In this document: in pieces, positions 26,041 to 35,597 of the stretch
How the letters are laid out: each line of letters begins with the position of its first letter
Position numbering within the stretch: position 1 is the first letter of the stretch
Assembly (NCBI GenBank): GCA_944392965.1
Contig: CALXYM010000005.1
Span: 85,986 to 149,985 of the forward strand
Length of the DNA: 64,000 nt
Reading direction: 5' to 3'
DNA from: an uncultured Spirochaetaceae bacterium
GTDB lineage: Bacteria > Spirochaetota > Spirochaetia > Sphaerochaetales > Sphaerochaetaceae
Position numbers and translations under genes: made by a program
The notes under the pieces: model-generated
Told to the model about the DNA's origin: nothing
The model's database searches: none
What the model saw: only the letters and a program-made list of their open reading frames with translations

Positions 26041-27297
26041 TACCTTCCTACCTTTCACGAATTTCGCTTTAACAGGACGTCCTGAGGCTCTATAGGAATA
26101 TAGCTCAAGGCGTTCTGAGAGCGAAAGCTCATCATAAAGCGTAGTATGGATCGAGGATGTGTCGAGGACTATCACATCGGCATCGAAATCCTCATCAAAC
26201 GCACCGACCTTGCCGAAGAACGTGCCTGCCATCCTCGTTGCGATATAGAAAGCCTCTCTGAAGGTAAGGGGCTGCGCGCTCTCATCCTTAAGGCGGTAAT
26301 AGAGCTTACTCACCTCGATGGCATGGGTAAGCATCTTCAGCATCGACATGCTGGATCCCCCTGCAAGATCGGTAGCAAGCCCTATGTTTATCCCAGCCTC
26401 CAGCATCTTTCTTACAGGAGCTATCCCGCTGGATAGATTGCTGTTACTCGATGGGCTATGCGCAACAAAAACATTCTTATTCTTCAATAGTGGATACTCA
26501 TCCTCTCCCGGCCAGACGACATGGGCCATTATGGTTTTCTCCTCTCCCAGGAGGTGGAAATGTGCATAGGCATCTGCATAGTTCCTGCTTTCCGGCACAA
26601 GCTCCCTCACCCACTCTATCTCACTTAAATTCTCATCCAGATGGGACTGTACAGGGATATGCATCTCTCGAGAGATATTAGACAGGGCCTCAAGCAGCCT
26701 GTTGCTGCAGGAAGGAATGAAACGGGGGGTTATTATAGGCATTACATTCTTGAAATCCTTCATTTCCTCTATGAAGGACAATGTTCTTCTTATTGACTCG
26801 CTCGTATCCTCTTTAAGATAGTCAGGACTGTTCCTGTCCATGTTTACCTTTCCAATGTAACCTGCAAGTCCGCTATCTTCAAGCATCCGGGCAAGAAGCA
26901 GTGATGCATCCTCATGTATTGTAGCAAAGAGAGAAAAGCGCGTCGTCTCACTCTTTACAATATCTTCGGTAAAGATCCCATATGCCCTCTCTGCATATTC
27001 AATATCCGCATATTTCCCCTCTTCCGGGAACGTATGATGGTTAAGCCAATCCAAAAGCTCCTCATCCATGAAAAGCCCCGCATACTGATACTGTGGCGCA
27101 TGAAGATGCATATCTATGAGACCGGGGATTATGAGCATGCCTCTGTAATCATGAACCTCTACCCCCTCCGGCCTCTCTTTGGTTATCTTCTCTACTCTTC
27201 CATTCCTGATCATTAGATAGGAATCCCTGAATTCCTTAAAAGTCCTGTCCCTTTCAGAATGGATTATATCACCGAATAAAGCGAATCTTTCTTCCAT
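26035..27297 (-). CDS. guaD: Guanine deaminase (amidohydrolase family)
   Basis: A 420-residue amidohydrolase. Zinc ligands are seen as HLHAP (in PGLIDMHLHAPQYQYAG, about residues 69-85), HLDEN, AHVVWPGED and the ATDLAGG aspartate. MHLHAPQY with a later HSPSSNSNLSSG is the typical guanine deaminase pattern; the enzyme turns guanine into xanthine and ammonia. The start at 27297 has a strong SD (AGGAGG); the frame remains open to 27468 without one. It overlaps the 3' end of nrdB by 6 bp (convergent) and is divergent from the helicase gene. Confidence 0.85.
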   Translation of the reverse strand: MEERFALFGDIIHSERDRTFKEFRDSYLMIRNGRVEKITKERPEGVEVHDYRGMLIIPGLIDMHLHAPQYQYAGLFMDEELLDWLNHHTFPEEGKYADIEYAERAYGIFTEDIVKSETTRFSLFATIHEDASLLLARMLEDSGLAGYIGKVNMDRNSPDYLKEDTSESIRRTLSFIEEMKDFKNVMPIITPRFIPSCSNRLLEALSNISREMHIPVQSHLDENLSEIEWVRELVPESRNYADAYAHFHLLGEEKTIMAHVVWPGEDEYPLLKNKNVFVAHSPSSNSNLSSGIAPVRKMLEAGINIGLATDLAGGSSMSMLKMLTHAIEVSKLYYRLKDESAQPLTFREAFYIATRMAGTFFGKVGAFDEDFDADVIVLDTSSIHTTLYDELSLSERLELYSYRASGRPVKAKFVKGRKVL

Positions 27298-27410
27298 CAA
27301 AGACCTCCTTAGAACAAAGGATTCATGTTTTTCCAATAAATATTTTAACATTCTTTTACGTTTTTCCAAAAAGAAATGAACAGAACTGAGGTTTTCATCC
27401 TTATAAAGAT

Positions 27411-28772
27411 ATGAATGAAGTGGAAAAAGTACTGAAAGAGGTATTTCACCTACACTATCTGAAACCAAGCCAGGAAACCATTATAACAAGGATACTTGAA
27501 AACAGCAGAAGGAAGGAGGAAAAGGATAGTATAACTGTACTTCCGACAGGTGCGGGGAAAAGTTTATGCTTCATGGTTCCTGCAGTTCTTTTCAAAAAAA
27601 GGTACACGATAATAATCTATCCTCTTCTTGCTCTGATGAATGATCAGGGGAGAAAACTCTCATCGCTCGGTATTCCTTATTCCATGATAAAAGGGGGCAT
27701 GACACCTTCTGAGAAATGGAGGGAACTTGAGAAATTAAGGACTCTTTCATCCCAGATACTCATAACAAACATAGAGAGTCTGACGATACTGACAGAGAGA
27801 CACCAAGTAGATTTCATGAGGGGAATGACCGAGCTCTTTGTAATCGATGAGGCGCATACTGCAGTAACATGGGCTGAGGACTTTCGTCCCGCATTAAAAA
27901 ACATCAATCCCGTTACTCAGATGATAAGACCTCATCAGAGGCTCTGCTTCACGGCAACTGCCGATGAGAATATCATGAGGGGACTGCTGAGAGAAGTATT
28001 GAAAAATGAGGATGCGGACATACTACGCCTATCCTCCGACAGGGGGAATATATGCTATACGGGAATAAGAACGCTTTGCCGACGTGCTGATATAAAAAGA
28101 ATACTCAAAGAACAGCAATCGCGCCCTGCTGTTGTTTTCTGCAGCTACCGTAATGAGACAATCGAATACTACGAACTGTTTAAGGATACATTCCCTTCTT
28201 TCTATTACCATGCGGGACTTGAGAGGGATGTGAAAGTTAGGACGGAAAACAATTTCCTGAAATCCGAGGATGGTGTCATCTTTGCGACAAATGCCTATGG
28301 AATGGGCGTCGATAAAAAGAATATAAGAACCGTGATACATCTCCACGCACCTGAGGATGCTGCCTCGTTTCTGCAGGAGGCAGGAAGAGGGGGCAGAGAT
28401 GGAAAAGCGGCAGGAAGTTTCGTCCTATATACAAGAAAAGACAGGGGAAAGCTCAGATATGTGTTCGATGGAAAGGATTGCATAAGAGCTACCCTTCTGC
28501 ATCTGATGGGAGAAGAAGGAGAAAATGGGTGCCTATCCTGTTCTAAATGCCTAAAAGCTGATGAGAGTGCCGCAGGAGAGAGGGATGTAATGGAAACCGT
28601 AAGAAGATTCCCCCTCTTTTTTACAAAGAATACGTTGTCCTGGATATTGAAACATACAAAGCTGAGAGAATGGAGGAAGAAAGAGATAGAAAGAGCTCTT
28701 CAGATACTGATTGATGAGGGTGCAATCAAGCTGCTTCTCAAGATGCTGTATGTTCCCAGACATATGAAATAA
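27411..28772 (+). CDS. RecQ-family DNA helicase, short form
   Basis: The 453-residue protein has superfamily 2 helicase motifs: Walker A PTGAGKS (45-51), DEAH box VIDEAH (about 143-148), CFTATAD (motif III region) and the RecQ hallmark QEAGRGGRDGK (about 323-333). A short Cys cluster CLSCSKC (about 370) is the remains of, or a minimal, zinc-binding domain. At 453 residues it is shorter than RecQ (about 600) and lacks a recognisable HRDC domain. RecQ proteins unwind DNA 3'-5' during repair. The SD is weak; galK lies 50 bases downstream. Confidence 0.85.
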   Translation: MNEVEKVLKEVFHLHYLKPSQETIITRILENSRRKEEKDSITVLPTGAGKSLCFMVPAVLFKKRYTIIIYPLLALMNDQGRKLSSLGIPYSMIKGGMTPSEKWRELEKLRTLSSQILITNIESLTILTERHQVDFMRGMTELFVIDEAHTAVTWAEDFRPALKNINPVTQMIRPHQRLCFTATADENIMRGLLREVLKNEDADILRLSSDRGNICYTGIRTLCRRADIKRILKEQQSRPAVVFCSYRNETIEYYELFKDTFPSFYYHAGLERDVKVRTENNFLKSEDGVIFATNAYGMGVDKKNIRTVIHLHAPEDAASFLQEAGRGGRDGKAAGSFVLYTRKDRGKLRYVFDGKDCIRATLLHLMGEEGENGCLSCSKCLKADESAAGERDVMETVRRFPLFFTKNTLSWILKHTKLREWRKKEIERALQILIDEGAIKLLLKMLYVPRHMK

Positions 28773-28821
28773 CTTTCCTTTTCACATCCTTCTTGCTATC
28801 ATTGAGACAAAGGAGAAGAGA

Positions 28822-30072
28822 ATGCTAGAAAAGCTACATGAGGAATACCCCCTCTTATATGGAAGAAACTATGACCAGGCGGACATGGATGATCGCTTCA
28901 CCTCTCTGGTGAGAAAACATAAGGAACTGTTTGACCGTGATGACATAATGCTCTTTTCTGCCGCAGGAAGGAGCGAGATCGCGGGAAACCATACGGATCA
29001 CAATCTCGGAATGGTAATCGGTGCGACGATCAACCTCGATACAATCGCATGTGTATCAAAGCGGGATGATAAGAGGGTCATAATCGCTAGCGAGGGCTTT
29101 CCCGTAGTGGATGTGGACATCTCAGATCTTGAGATAAAAGAGGATGAGAAGAACACGACACATGCACTGATAAGAGGAATAGCAAAGGCCTTCAATGATA
29201 AGGGGTTCAAGGTAGGTGGATACCAGGCGAACACGACGACAAGGGTACTAAAGGGTTCAGGACTCTCAAGTTCTGCTGCGATAGAGGTCCTTGCTGCGGA
29301 GATATTCAACAATCTCTACGCCTCCGACAACCTTGACTCAGTAGAGATAGCAAAGATAGGACAGTATGCGGAGAACGTCTATTTCGGTAAGCCTAGTGGA
29401 TTACTAGATCAGATGAGCTGTGCGCACGGTGGTATCGTAGGCATTGACTTCAAAGATCCTGCAAATCCCGTGATAACCCCGCTCGAGATAGATTTTGAGG
29501 AACATGGATATGCCATGATAATCACCGATACGAAAGGCAACCATGCAGACCTTACAGGTGAGTATGCCTCAATCCCCCCGGAGATGAGGATGGTCGCATC
29601 TTACTTTGGAAAGAAGAACCTGAGGGAAGTCAGCTACGATGATTTCATCCGCAACATCGCTGATATCAGGAAAAAAATCAATAATGACAGAGCCATTCTG
29701 AGGGCATATCACTTCTTTAAGGAGAACGAGAGAGTCTCATTGATGCTCAAGGAGCTCCAGGATGAATCCATCGACGCTTTTCTCATGCTCGTGGATGAAT
29801 CAGGAAACTCCTCATATAAATACCTCCAGAATGTATACCCCGCCAGCAGTCCGTCGGAACAGGGATTATCCCTTGCATTAGCAGTCAGCGAGGATGTCCT
29901 AGAAGGAGAGGGTGCAAGCCGCGTGCATGGAGGGGGCTTTGCAGGAACGATCCAGGCATATGTTCCGCAGTACCTTTTAGATAAGTATATCGAAAGGATG
30001 GAAAGCATCTTTGGAAAGGGATGTACCACAAGAATCGAGATCAGGAAGAAACCCGTCTCAAGAATTTATTAA
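28822..30072 (+). CDS. galK: Galactokinase
   Basis: A 416-residue GHMP kinase. The galactose-binding signature GRSEIAGNHTDHN (about residues 49-61) is complete, the ATP-binding motif GSGLSSSAA (about 138-146) is canonical, and the third motif VHGGGFAGTIQAYV is near residue 376. It phosphorylates galactose at C1, the first step of the Leloir pathway; galT and galE are not in this window. A good SD (AAAGGAG) precedes the start and a strong terminator follows. Confidence 0.94.
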   Translation: MLEKLHEEYPLLYGRNYDQADMDDRFTSLVRKHKELFDRDDIMLFSAAGRSEIAGNHTDHNLGMVIGATINLDTIACVSKRDDKRVIIASEGFPVVDVDISDLEIKEDEKNTTHALIRGIAKAFNDKGFKVGGYQANTTTRVLKGSGLSSSAAIEVLAAEIFNNLYASDNLDSVEIAKIGQYAENVYFGKPSGLLDQMSCAHGGIVGIDFKDPANPVITPLEIDFEEHGYAMIITDTKGNHADLTGEYASIPPEMRMVASYFGKKNLREVSYDDFIRNIADIRKKINNDRAILRAYHFFKENERVSLMLKELQDESIDAFLMLVDESGNSSYKYLQNVYPASSPSEQGLSLALAVSEDVLEGEGASRVHGGGFAGTIQAYVPQYLLDKYIERMESIFGKGCTTRIEIRKKPVSRIY

Positions 30073-30089
30073 CCAACAGAGAAAAAGGC

Positions 30090-30131
30090 ATCCCACTCTA
30101 CACCATGTGGCAGAGTGGGATTTTATTTCTT
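30090..30131 (+). terminator. Terminator of galK
   Basis: Perfect 10-bp stem ATCCCACTCT/AGAGTGGGAT (30090-30099 with 30112-30121) followed by TTTATTTCTT. Confidence 0.9.
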
Positions 30132-30505
30132 AATGTATCTTGCATTCTCAACATTTCATACAATGTAGGCCTTTCTTCATTTTTGGTAATAATATTATTA
30201 TAATAGAAATTTTAATTCCAATTTAGGAATATTTCACTCATGTTATAACTGAAAAACTCAGGGATACTCCTTTTCTCTGGGCTATCCTCATCAAGGACAC
30301 AATAAAGATCGGATGTATGTAGTCCTCATCCCTCAACATAGGGGTACGAAAGATTTCATATAGCTCGCATTGCCCGCTATTGCAGCGAACAGACAGCTAA
30401 CCCGCAAAATTAAAAACAGCACTTTTATATTCGCCTAAGCAACTATAGGATCATATCCATATATGGCAAGCAGATTCTTTATGAAACGTAACCACACTTG
30501 AATAA
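30132..30505. other. Non-coding stretch after galK
   Basis: No convincing gene, RNA or repeat is visible. Frames are short and closed by many stops. It adjoins the relic ORF that follows, so it may be part of the same decayed locus. Confidence 0.4.
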
Positions 30506-30832
30506 ATGCTGGAGGGCGGTTCTGTCCTTTATGCAAGAAGCATCGAAGACTTGGATCTACTCGAGGACATAAAAAGGTGCCCTTTCCTCAGACACAGGGC
30601 TGGTCCAATTCCAGCCGGGTCAGTCAGAGAGCAACCACATTCATAAACTATACTAAGACGAAATGGCTGTCAAGAATTCGCATGCTCCTTCAAAAATACT
30701 TACAAAGAAATCTTTGATTGTCTCGCATATGTCCCATGAGAAAAAAACGTGTTCATTTATGGAGTGTCCCTCAAAGGATCTAATTCAAAAAACGAATACA
30801 AAATTGCTGAAATAATCCTCAAAAAAGCGTAG
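30506..30832 (+). pseudogene. Relic ORF with two internal stop codons, unknown family
   Basis: One frame from an ATG at 30506 to a TAG at 30830-30832 (108 codons) keeps protein-like composition across two in-frame stops, TAA at 30644-30646 and TGA at 30737-30739. Pieces include ARSIEDLDLLEDIKRC near the start and VFIYGVSLKG with NEYKIAEIILKKA at the end. I do not recognise the family. No SD is visible. It is read as a decayed gene, but chance openness cannot be excluded. Confidence 0.4.
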
Positions 30833-30887
30833 GTACCGTACAATGATTTACAACATGAAAATCAAGAGAACTCAGGCTTCTAAGGCA

Positions 30888-30931
30888 TAAAGAAAAAGCC
30901 GTCCTGAGAGGAGAAGTTCAGACAGGACGGC
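30888..30931 (-). terminator. Terminator of the sigma-factor gene
   Basis: Minus-strand stem GCCGTCCTG/CAGGACGGC (30923-30931 with 30898-30906) followed by TTTTTCTTT, nine bases past the sigma-factor stop codon. Confidence 0.9.
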
Positions 30932-30939
30932 GAAAGCTC

Positions 30940-31626
30940 TTATAAGGCTTTCCTTAAAGTGGTTATTGAATTGTTATAAGAAGATGTAATTGCCGAATAG
31001 CTGAGTGAGAGTTCCTTTGAAAGTGCCCGTCGGCTCTTCTTTTCACAGCCGAAAGTACCGGATATACTTTTCAGAATATATCCATCTTTTCCATCAAGTC
31101 CTCTTATCTTTTCCGAGAGGAGGCGAATCATCTCATCCCTTTCATAAACAGGTGAGAAGTCATCACATTTCACGAATTCGATATATGAGGAGTCGTCTAT
31201 CTGCTCATCAAGAGAACATGTGCATGATACATTCCTCAGACCTCTCAGCTTTGTTATAGTAGCACGATTCAGTCCAGTTTTTTCTGAAAGCATCTGATCA
31301 TCAAGCTCTCCCTCCTTCTCAGCCTTATCTAAAAGGCTCATCTGTTCAATCCTATACTTGGGAAATCTTATAAGGCGGGATTTCTCACTCAAAAGTTTTC
31401 TGAGTGAAATCCTTATCCCATTCTCAACATAGGAAGAGAATGCACATCCCTTCTGCTCATCATATGCTCTTACAGCATTTATGAATCCGATTCGGCCTTC
31501 CTGCAGGAAATCATCGATATCTAGGGATGGAGATGCGGATGAGGAATAATACTCACGAGAAAGTTTCCGTATAAGAGGTTCGTAGGAGTGCATCATCGCC
31601 GTAAGTCTCTTTTCATCACAGTCCAT
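30940..31626 (-). CDS. Sigma-70 family RNA polymerase sigma factor, small alternative type
   Basis: A 228-residue protein with sigma region 2 at the N-terminus (about 10-90): DIDDFLQEGRIGFINAVRAYD contacts core polymerase and FSSYVENGIRISLRK suits the -10-binding helix. A helix-turn-helix (LSEKTGLNRATITKLRGL, about 118-135) and a C-terminal region 4-like HTH (ALSKELSLSYSAITSSYNN) follow. The length is like SigH/SigF-type factors, not the housekeeping factor. No anti-sigma gene is adjacent. It has a strong SD (AAGGAG), its own terminator, and a palindrome just upstream of the start. Confidence 0.85.
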   Translation of the reverse strand: MDCDEKRLTAMMHSYEPLIRKLSREYYSSSASPSLDIDDFLQEGRIGFINAVRAYDEQKGCAFSSYVENGIRISLRKLLSEKSRLIRFPKYRIEQMSLLDKAEKEGELDDQMLSEKTGLNRATITKLRGLRNVSCTCSLDEQIDDSSYIEFVKCDDFSPVYERDEMIRLLSEKIRGLDGKDGYILKSISGTFGCEKKSRRALSKELSLSYSAITSSYNNSITTLRKAL

Positions 31627-31665
31627 ATCTTATCTCCTTGTTGGCACCATTATGGATTACCTATA

Positions 31666-31682
31666 TGGACATATATAGTCCA
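31666..31682. promoter_or_regulatory. Palindrome between the sigma-factor and MATE genes
   Basis: TGGAC (31666-31670) and GTCCA (31678-31682) flank ATATATA in the divergent gap. It is placed to act on the sigma-factor gene, the MATE gene or both; the binding protein is unknown. Confidence 0.35.
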
Positions 31683-31748
31683 AGTAAAAATTTTTTCTGT
31701 TATTGAAAGGTTTTCTCCTTGATGTTATAAGGGGAGAAGGTGGGAAAA

Positions 31749-33098
31749 ATGAAAGCTGGTGTGGATCTTCTCAATGGAAACATAAAGACTAACCTTATTC
31801 GTTTCGCTCTACCCCTCTTTCTGGGCAATCTCTTCCAGCAGCTTTACAATGCCGCGGACAGCCTGATAGTCGGGAATTTTCTTGGATCTGCGGCCCTTGC
31901 CGCCGTCTCATCCTCCAGTCCTCTAATATTCATGATGATCGGATTCTTCAACGGAGTCGCGATTGGAGCTGGCGTCGTCATATCCCGCGCGTTTGGAGCG
32001 AGAGACGATGATGCCCTTGAAAAGGCCGTACATACGGATATCGCGTTCGGACTCCTATCGGGGATCTTTCTCACCATATTCGCAACGGTCTTTACTCCTT
32101 CCATTCTTCGCCTGATGAGAACTCCTGAGGATATAATGCCAAACAGCATCTCCTATTTCAGGGTATACAGTATGGGTATACTCTTTTCCCTCATGTACAA
32201 CTTTCTTATGGGAATAATGAATGCCGTAGGAGACAGCAGGCATCCTCTTTTCTACCTCATAATTTCATCAATGACGAATGTCATCCTTGACATTCTTTTC
32301 GTAGGAGGGATGGGATACGGGGTTGGAGCAGCGGCTTTCGCAACGATAATAAGCCAGGCTTTAAGTTGCATCCTATGCTTCATCCGGTTAATGCGCATAG
32401 ATGAGAAATACAGGATTAAGCCCTCAAGAATCAGGATAACAGGAGCGACGCTGAAAGAGATAATACGATTCGGGCTACCATCGGGGATACAGAATTCTGT
32501 GATAGGTTTTGCAAACACGATCGTACAGACAAACATAAACACGTTCTCATCCTATGCGGTGGCTGGCAGCGGAGCCTATTCCAGGATAGAAGGCTTTGCT
32601 TTTCTTCCCATAACATCCTTCTCGCTCTCTCTGACGACTTTCATAGGTCAAAACCTTGGAGCACTAAAGTATGAGAGAGCAAAGAAAGGAGCACTTTTCG
32701 GGATACTGTGCTCCATCGGAATGGCAGAGGCAATCGGAATCGTGTTCTTCATATTCGCTCCCCATTTCATCGCCCTCTTTAATAATACTCCTGAGGTCGT
32801 CGCATACGGGACAAGACAAGCAAGAATTGAAAGCCTATTCTATCTCTTTCTCGCCCTCAGTCATGCGATCAGCGGGATATTAAGGGGAAGTGGTAAGGCC
32901 AGCGTCCCCATGGTCATAATGTTCTCCGTCTGGTGCTTCCTGCGCGTGGCGTACATCACGATCGCACTTTCAATCAGCCATTCAATAGAACTCGTATATT
33001 CAGCATATCCTGTAACATGGTCCATTTCATCCATTCTTTTCATAATATACATGATGAAGGCAGACTGGATTCATGGGCTTGAAAGGAGAAGAACATGA
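31749..33098 (+). CDS. MATE-family efflux transporter
   Basis: A 449-residue twelve-helix MATE protein. The start region LLNGNIKTNLIRFALPLFLGN and AADSLIVGNFLGSAALAAV are typical of DinF/NorM-like members. It is a different subgroup from the transporter at 3016-4374 and closer to the one at 62192-63553. The ATG at 31749 has AGGTGG well spaced; a GTG at 31740 is also possible. It overlaps the isoaspartyl dipeptidase gene by 4 bp (ATGA), so the two are coupled, perhaps linking export to peptide turnover. Confidence 0.9.
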   Translation: MKAGVDLLNGNIKTNLIRFALPLFLGNLFQQLYNAADSLIVGNFLGSAALAAVSSSSPLIFMMIGFFNGVAIGAGVVISRAFGARDDDALEKAVHTDIAFGLLSGIFLTIFATVFTPSILRLMRTPEDIMPNSISYFRVYSMGILFSLMYNFLMGIMNAVGDSRHPLFYLIISSMTNVILDILFVGGMGYGVGAAAFATIISQALSCILCFIRLMRIDEKYRIKPSRIRITGATLKEIIRFGLPSGIQNSVIGFANTIVQTNINTFSSYAVAGSGAYSRIEGFAFLPITSFSLSLTTFIGQNLGALKYERAKKGALFGILCSIGMAEAIGIVFFIFAPHFIALFNNTPEVVAYGTRQARIESLFYLFLALSHAISGILRGSGKASVPMVIMFSVWCFLRVAYITIALSISHSIELVYSAYPVTWSISSILFIIYMMKADWIHGLERRRT

Positions 33099-34202
33099 GA
33101 GCGTACGTGATTAAAAACGGAGATATCTATGCACCTGAACACCTTGGGAAAAAGGATATTCTGCTAGCAGGAGGAAAGATCATCGCAATCGAGGATGAGA
33201 TTACGCTGAAAGGAGCCACCGTCATAGATGCGGAAAAAGAGGCCGTCCTTCCCGGATTCATAGACGCCCATGTACATATCATAGGAGGCGGCGGTGAGGA
33301 CGGATGCCTCTCCCGTGTTCCTCCAATAAGGGAGAGCAGAGTCGCAGCATCAGGAATCACTACGGTCGTAGGGCTTTTGGGTACAGACGGGTACACCAGG
33401 ACGATAAGGGATTTAGTTGCAAAAGTTAAAGCTATGAAAGAATATGGACTCTCATGTTACGCTCTTACCGGTTCCTATCAGATCCCATCCCCTACACTCA
33501 CAGGTTCTGTCGGGGATGATATCATGTTCATAGACGAAATCATCGGAGTCAAGGTCGCAATAGCTGACCATAGATGCTCATTGCCTTCCTACCAGGAGCT
33601 TATACGGCTTCTTTCAGAGGCTCGTCTCGCATCCCTGATGTCGAAAAAAGCAGGGATTGTCCATATCCATGTAGGATCTGATAAGAGGGGGATTGAAGAC
33701 CTGTTTAAGATTGCAAGAGACACTCCTATTCCTATAAGACATCTCTATCCAACACACATGGCAGGACACATGGAACAGGCGAAAGAATGGCTTAAGCTCG
33801 GTGGGCATGTTGATATAACATGTAACAAAGGGGTTATTGAGGCAGTGAAAGAACTTTATGAGTACGGAAAGGGTACGATAACTCTTTCCTCTGATTCAAA
33901 CGGTTCCTTCCCCATTTGGAATGAGAAAAAGGAGATCATCGGAATGAAGGCCGGCGACATATCGAATCTCAAAAGGACGTTTGATGCCCTCATAAGCGCA
34001 GGTCTTGAGGTGGAAGAGGCATTACCCCCTCTTTACAAGTAACGTGGCCTTTGCCAATGGTTTTAATACAAAAGGACGCATATGCGAGGGCTATGATGCT
34101 GACATTGCTGTATATGACGGGAAAGATCTCAGGTTCCTGTTCGCGAACGGCCAGGCTATGGTCTGGGAAAGAAAAGAGAAGAAAGGAATATATGAACAGT
34201 GA
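33095..34202 (+). pseudogene. iadA: Isoaspartyl dipeptidase gene with a frameshift
   Basis: The first 310 or so codons encode a beta-aspartyl dipeptidase: LPGFIDAHVHIIGGGGEDG (metal ligands, about 50-68), GVKVAIADHRC (carboxylated-lysine region, about 150-160), VHIHVGSDKRG, HLYPTHM and the LSSDSNGSFP aspartate. At the C5 run 34025-34029 the frame closes at 34042, while the expected C-terminus (LFTSNVAFANGF through GYDADIAVYDGKD) continues in another frame to 34202. Removing one C restores a roughly 368-residue enzyme. It hydrolyses isoaspartyl dipeptides from damaged proteins. It is a real frameshift or a homopolymer read error. Confidence 0.88.
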
Positions 34203-35083
34203 TGTACGATAAGGATATTGAGGTACTGGCAGCGCTTTATGAAAAGAAAGATTTCAAAGGGGCAAGCCGTGCACTAGGGTTGAAAGAGGCAACACTAAAA
34301 GGAAAGATCGCATCGCTTGAGGAGCGTTTCGGAATCAGGATCCTCGCCGAGGATAAGGGGGAACCGATATTCACGAGAGCAGGAAAGAGTATCGCAGAAG
34401 ATGCGATATTCATAATAAAGTATTCAAATACAGCAATCGGGAAGGCTCAGCACCTTGAAGTCGAGGATGGATTCTTCATCAAGGTGGGTTCTTCCATGCT
34501 ATCTCCGGAAAAGGAACTGCTCTCCCTTTTGGAGGAGAGAAAGACACAGATCGAGCCTCTTGCCTGGCAGAGTGTACATTTCTTCTCGATAGAGGAGACG
34601 CTTAAACATCTTGAAAGCCATGTGGACATACTCTCCACATTCTTTGATGAGAGGCTTTTAAAAAAGTACTCCCTCTCTGCCATAGAATTAAGAAAAGAGA
34701 GACTCATGGTGGCATTAAGAAAGGACGCTGAGCTTGCTTCTGTTCCGATGCTTGATGTGGAGGACATGTACGGGAAGAAGCTCTACATCTACAGAAAAGG
34801 CTATCTAAGGGCTTTCGACCAGCTCCGTGCAGATATCATGGAATATCACAAGGATATAGAAATAGTCTCATTTGATGCCTATGACGAGAAGCTTGAGAGA
34901 AGAATTGAAGAGGAGGATTCATTTCTCGTGACATTCAAACCTCTGGAAGAAGGCATGAGCATGCTTACCCTCAGACCTGTCTTATGGAATTACTCATCCC
35001 CATTCGGCATACTCTGCAAAAAGGAAGCAAGTGCAAAGGTAAGGAAAATAATTGAAGTCCTGAAGAAAGAGGAATTACGTTAA
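34202..35083 (+). CDS. LysR-family transcriptional regulator
   Basis: A 293-residue protein with an N-terminal winged helix (about residues 5-65: DFKGASRALGLKEATLKGKIASLEERFGIRI, in pieces matching the LysR HTH) and a divergent substrate-binding domain (about 90-290). The start ATG overlaps the iadA stop (TGATG); a GTG three bases earlier is an alternative. It is the last gene of the MATE-iadA unit and probably regulates it. The effector domain has few recognisable motifs. Confidence 0.78.
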   Translation: MYDKDIEVLAALYEKKDFKGASRALGLKEATLKGKIASLEERFGIRILAEDKGEPIFTRAGKSIAEDAIFIIKYSNTAIGKAQHLEVEDGFFIKVGSSMLSPEKELLSLLEERKTQIEPLAWQSVHFFSIEETLKHLESHVDILSTFFDERLLKKYSLSAIELRKERLMVALRKDAELASVPMLDVEDMYGKKLYIYRKGYLRAFDQLRADIMEYHKDIEIVSFDAYDEKLERRIEEEDSFLVTFKPLEEGMSMLTLRPVLWNYSSPFGILCKKEASAKVRKIIEVLKKEELR

Positions 35084-35120
35084 TCTGGAAAAAAAGATGA
35101 ATTAGCTTTATTCTCTTAGT

Positions 35121-35501
35121 ATGAACATAGAAGATGTAATCGATAAGCTCCTGGAAGAGGAGGAATACAGGAATCTTTTTGATAAACTCAAATCATACGG
35201 TCTCTTTGATAAGACTGATGCGCTCACGATTCTTCTTGCAATAAGTTTCATGAACGAGGGAAAGGGAGAGGATTCAGAGAGATTGCTTGTCCCTCTTTAT
35301 GAGAAGAATAAAGAAAGCGCAGAGCTCTCATATTGGTATGCCTCTGCCCTCCTGTTAAAGGCTGTGACGCTTGAAGAGTTCATAGAAGCAAAGGGAATCA
35401 TGCTTGATGCGCTTGAACTTGGAATAAAAGGAAAGATGAGGGATGATGCAGTTCAAAAGCTCTCCTATGCGGAAGAAAAAATCGAGGAACTCACCCTTTA
35501 G
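35121..35501 (+). CDS. Small helical (TPR-like) protein, unknown function
   Basis: A 126-residue, acidic, all-helical protein. Helix pairs such as LSYWYASALLLKAVTLEEF (about 70-88) and IMLDALELGIKGKMRDDAVQ suggest two or three TPR-like hairpins for protein contact. No signal peptide or catalytic motif is seen. It sits between the LysR gene and tig without an obvious SD, so translation may be weak. Confidence 0.6.
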   Translation: MNIEDVIDKLLEEEEYRNLFDKLKSYGLFDKTDALTILLAISFMNEGKGEDSERLLVPLYEKNKESAELSYWYASALLLKAVTLEEFIEAKGIMLDALELGIKGKMRDDAVQKLSYAEEKIEELTL

Positions 35502-35597
35502 AAAAACAAGCTGATGACAAAGTGAAATAAAACTATTATATTATGGTGGTTTAAAGTAATAAAAATAGAGAATATCGAAGATGAAGGAAGGACAGAT

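Noticed and set aside
31729..31748. TTATAA with an upstream TTGAAA as promoter of the second MATE gene
   Set aside because: The -10-like box would lie within the SD region, leaving no room for a leader and ribosome site.
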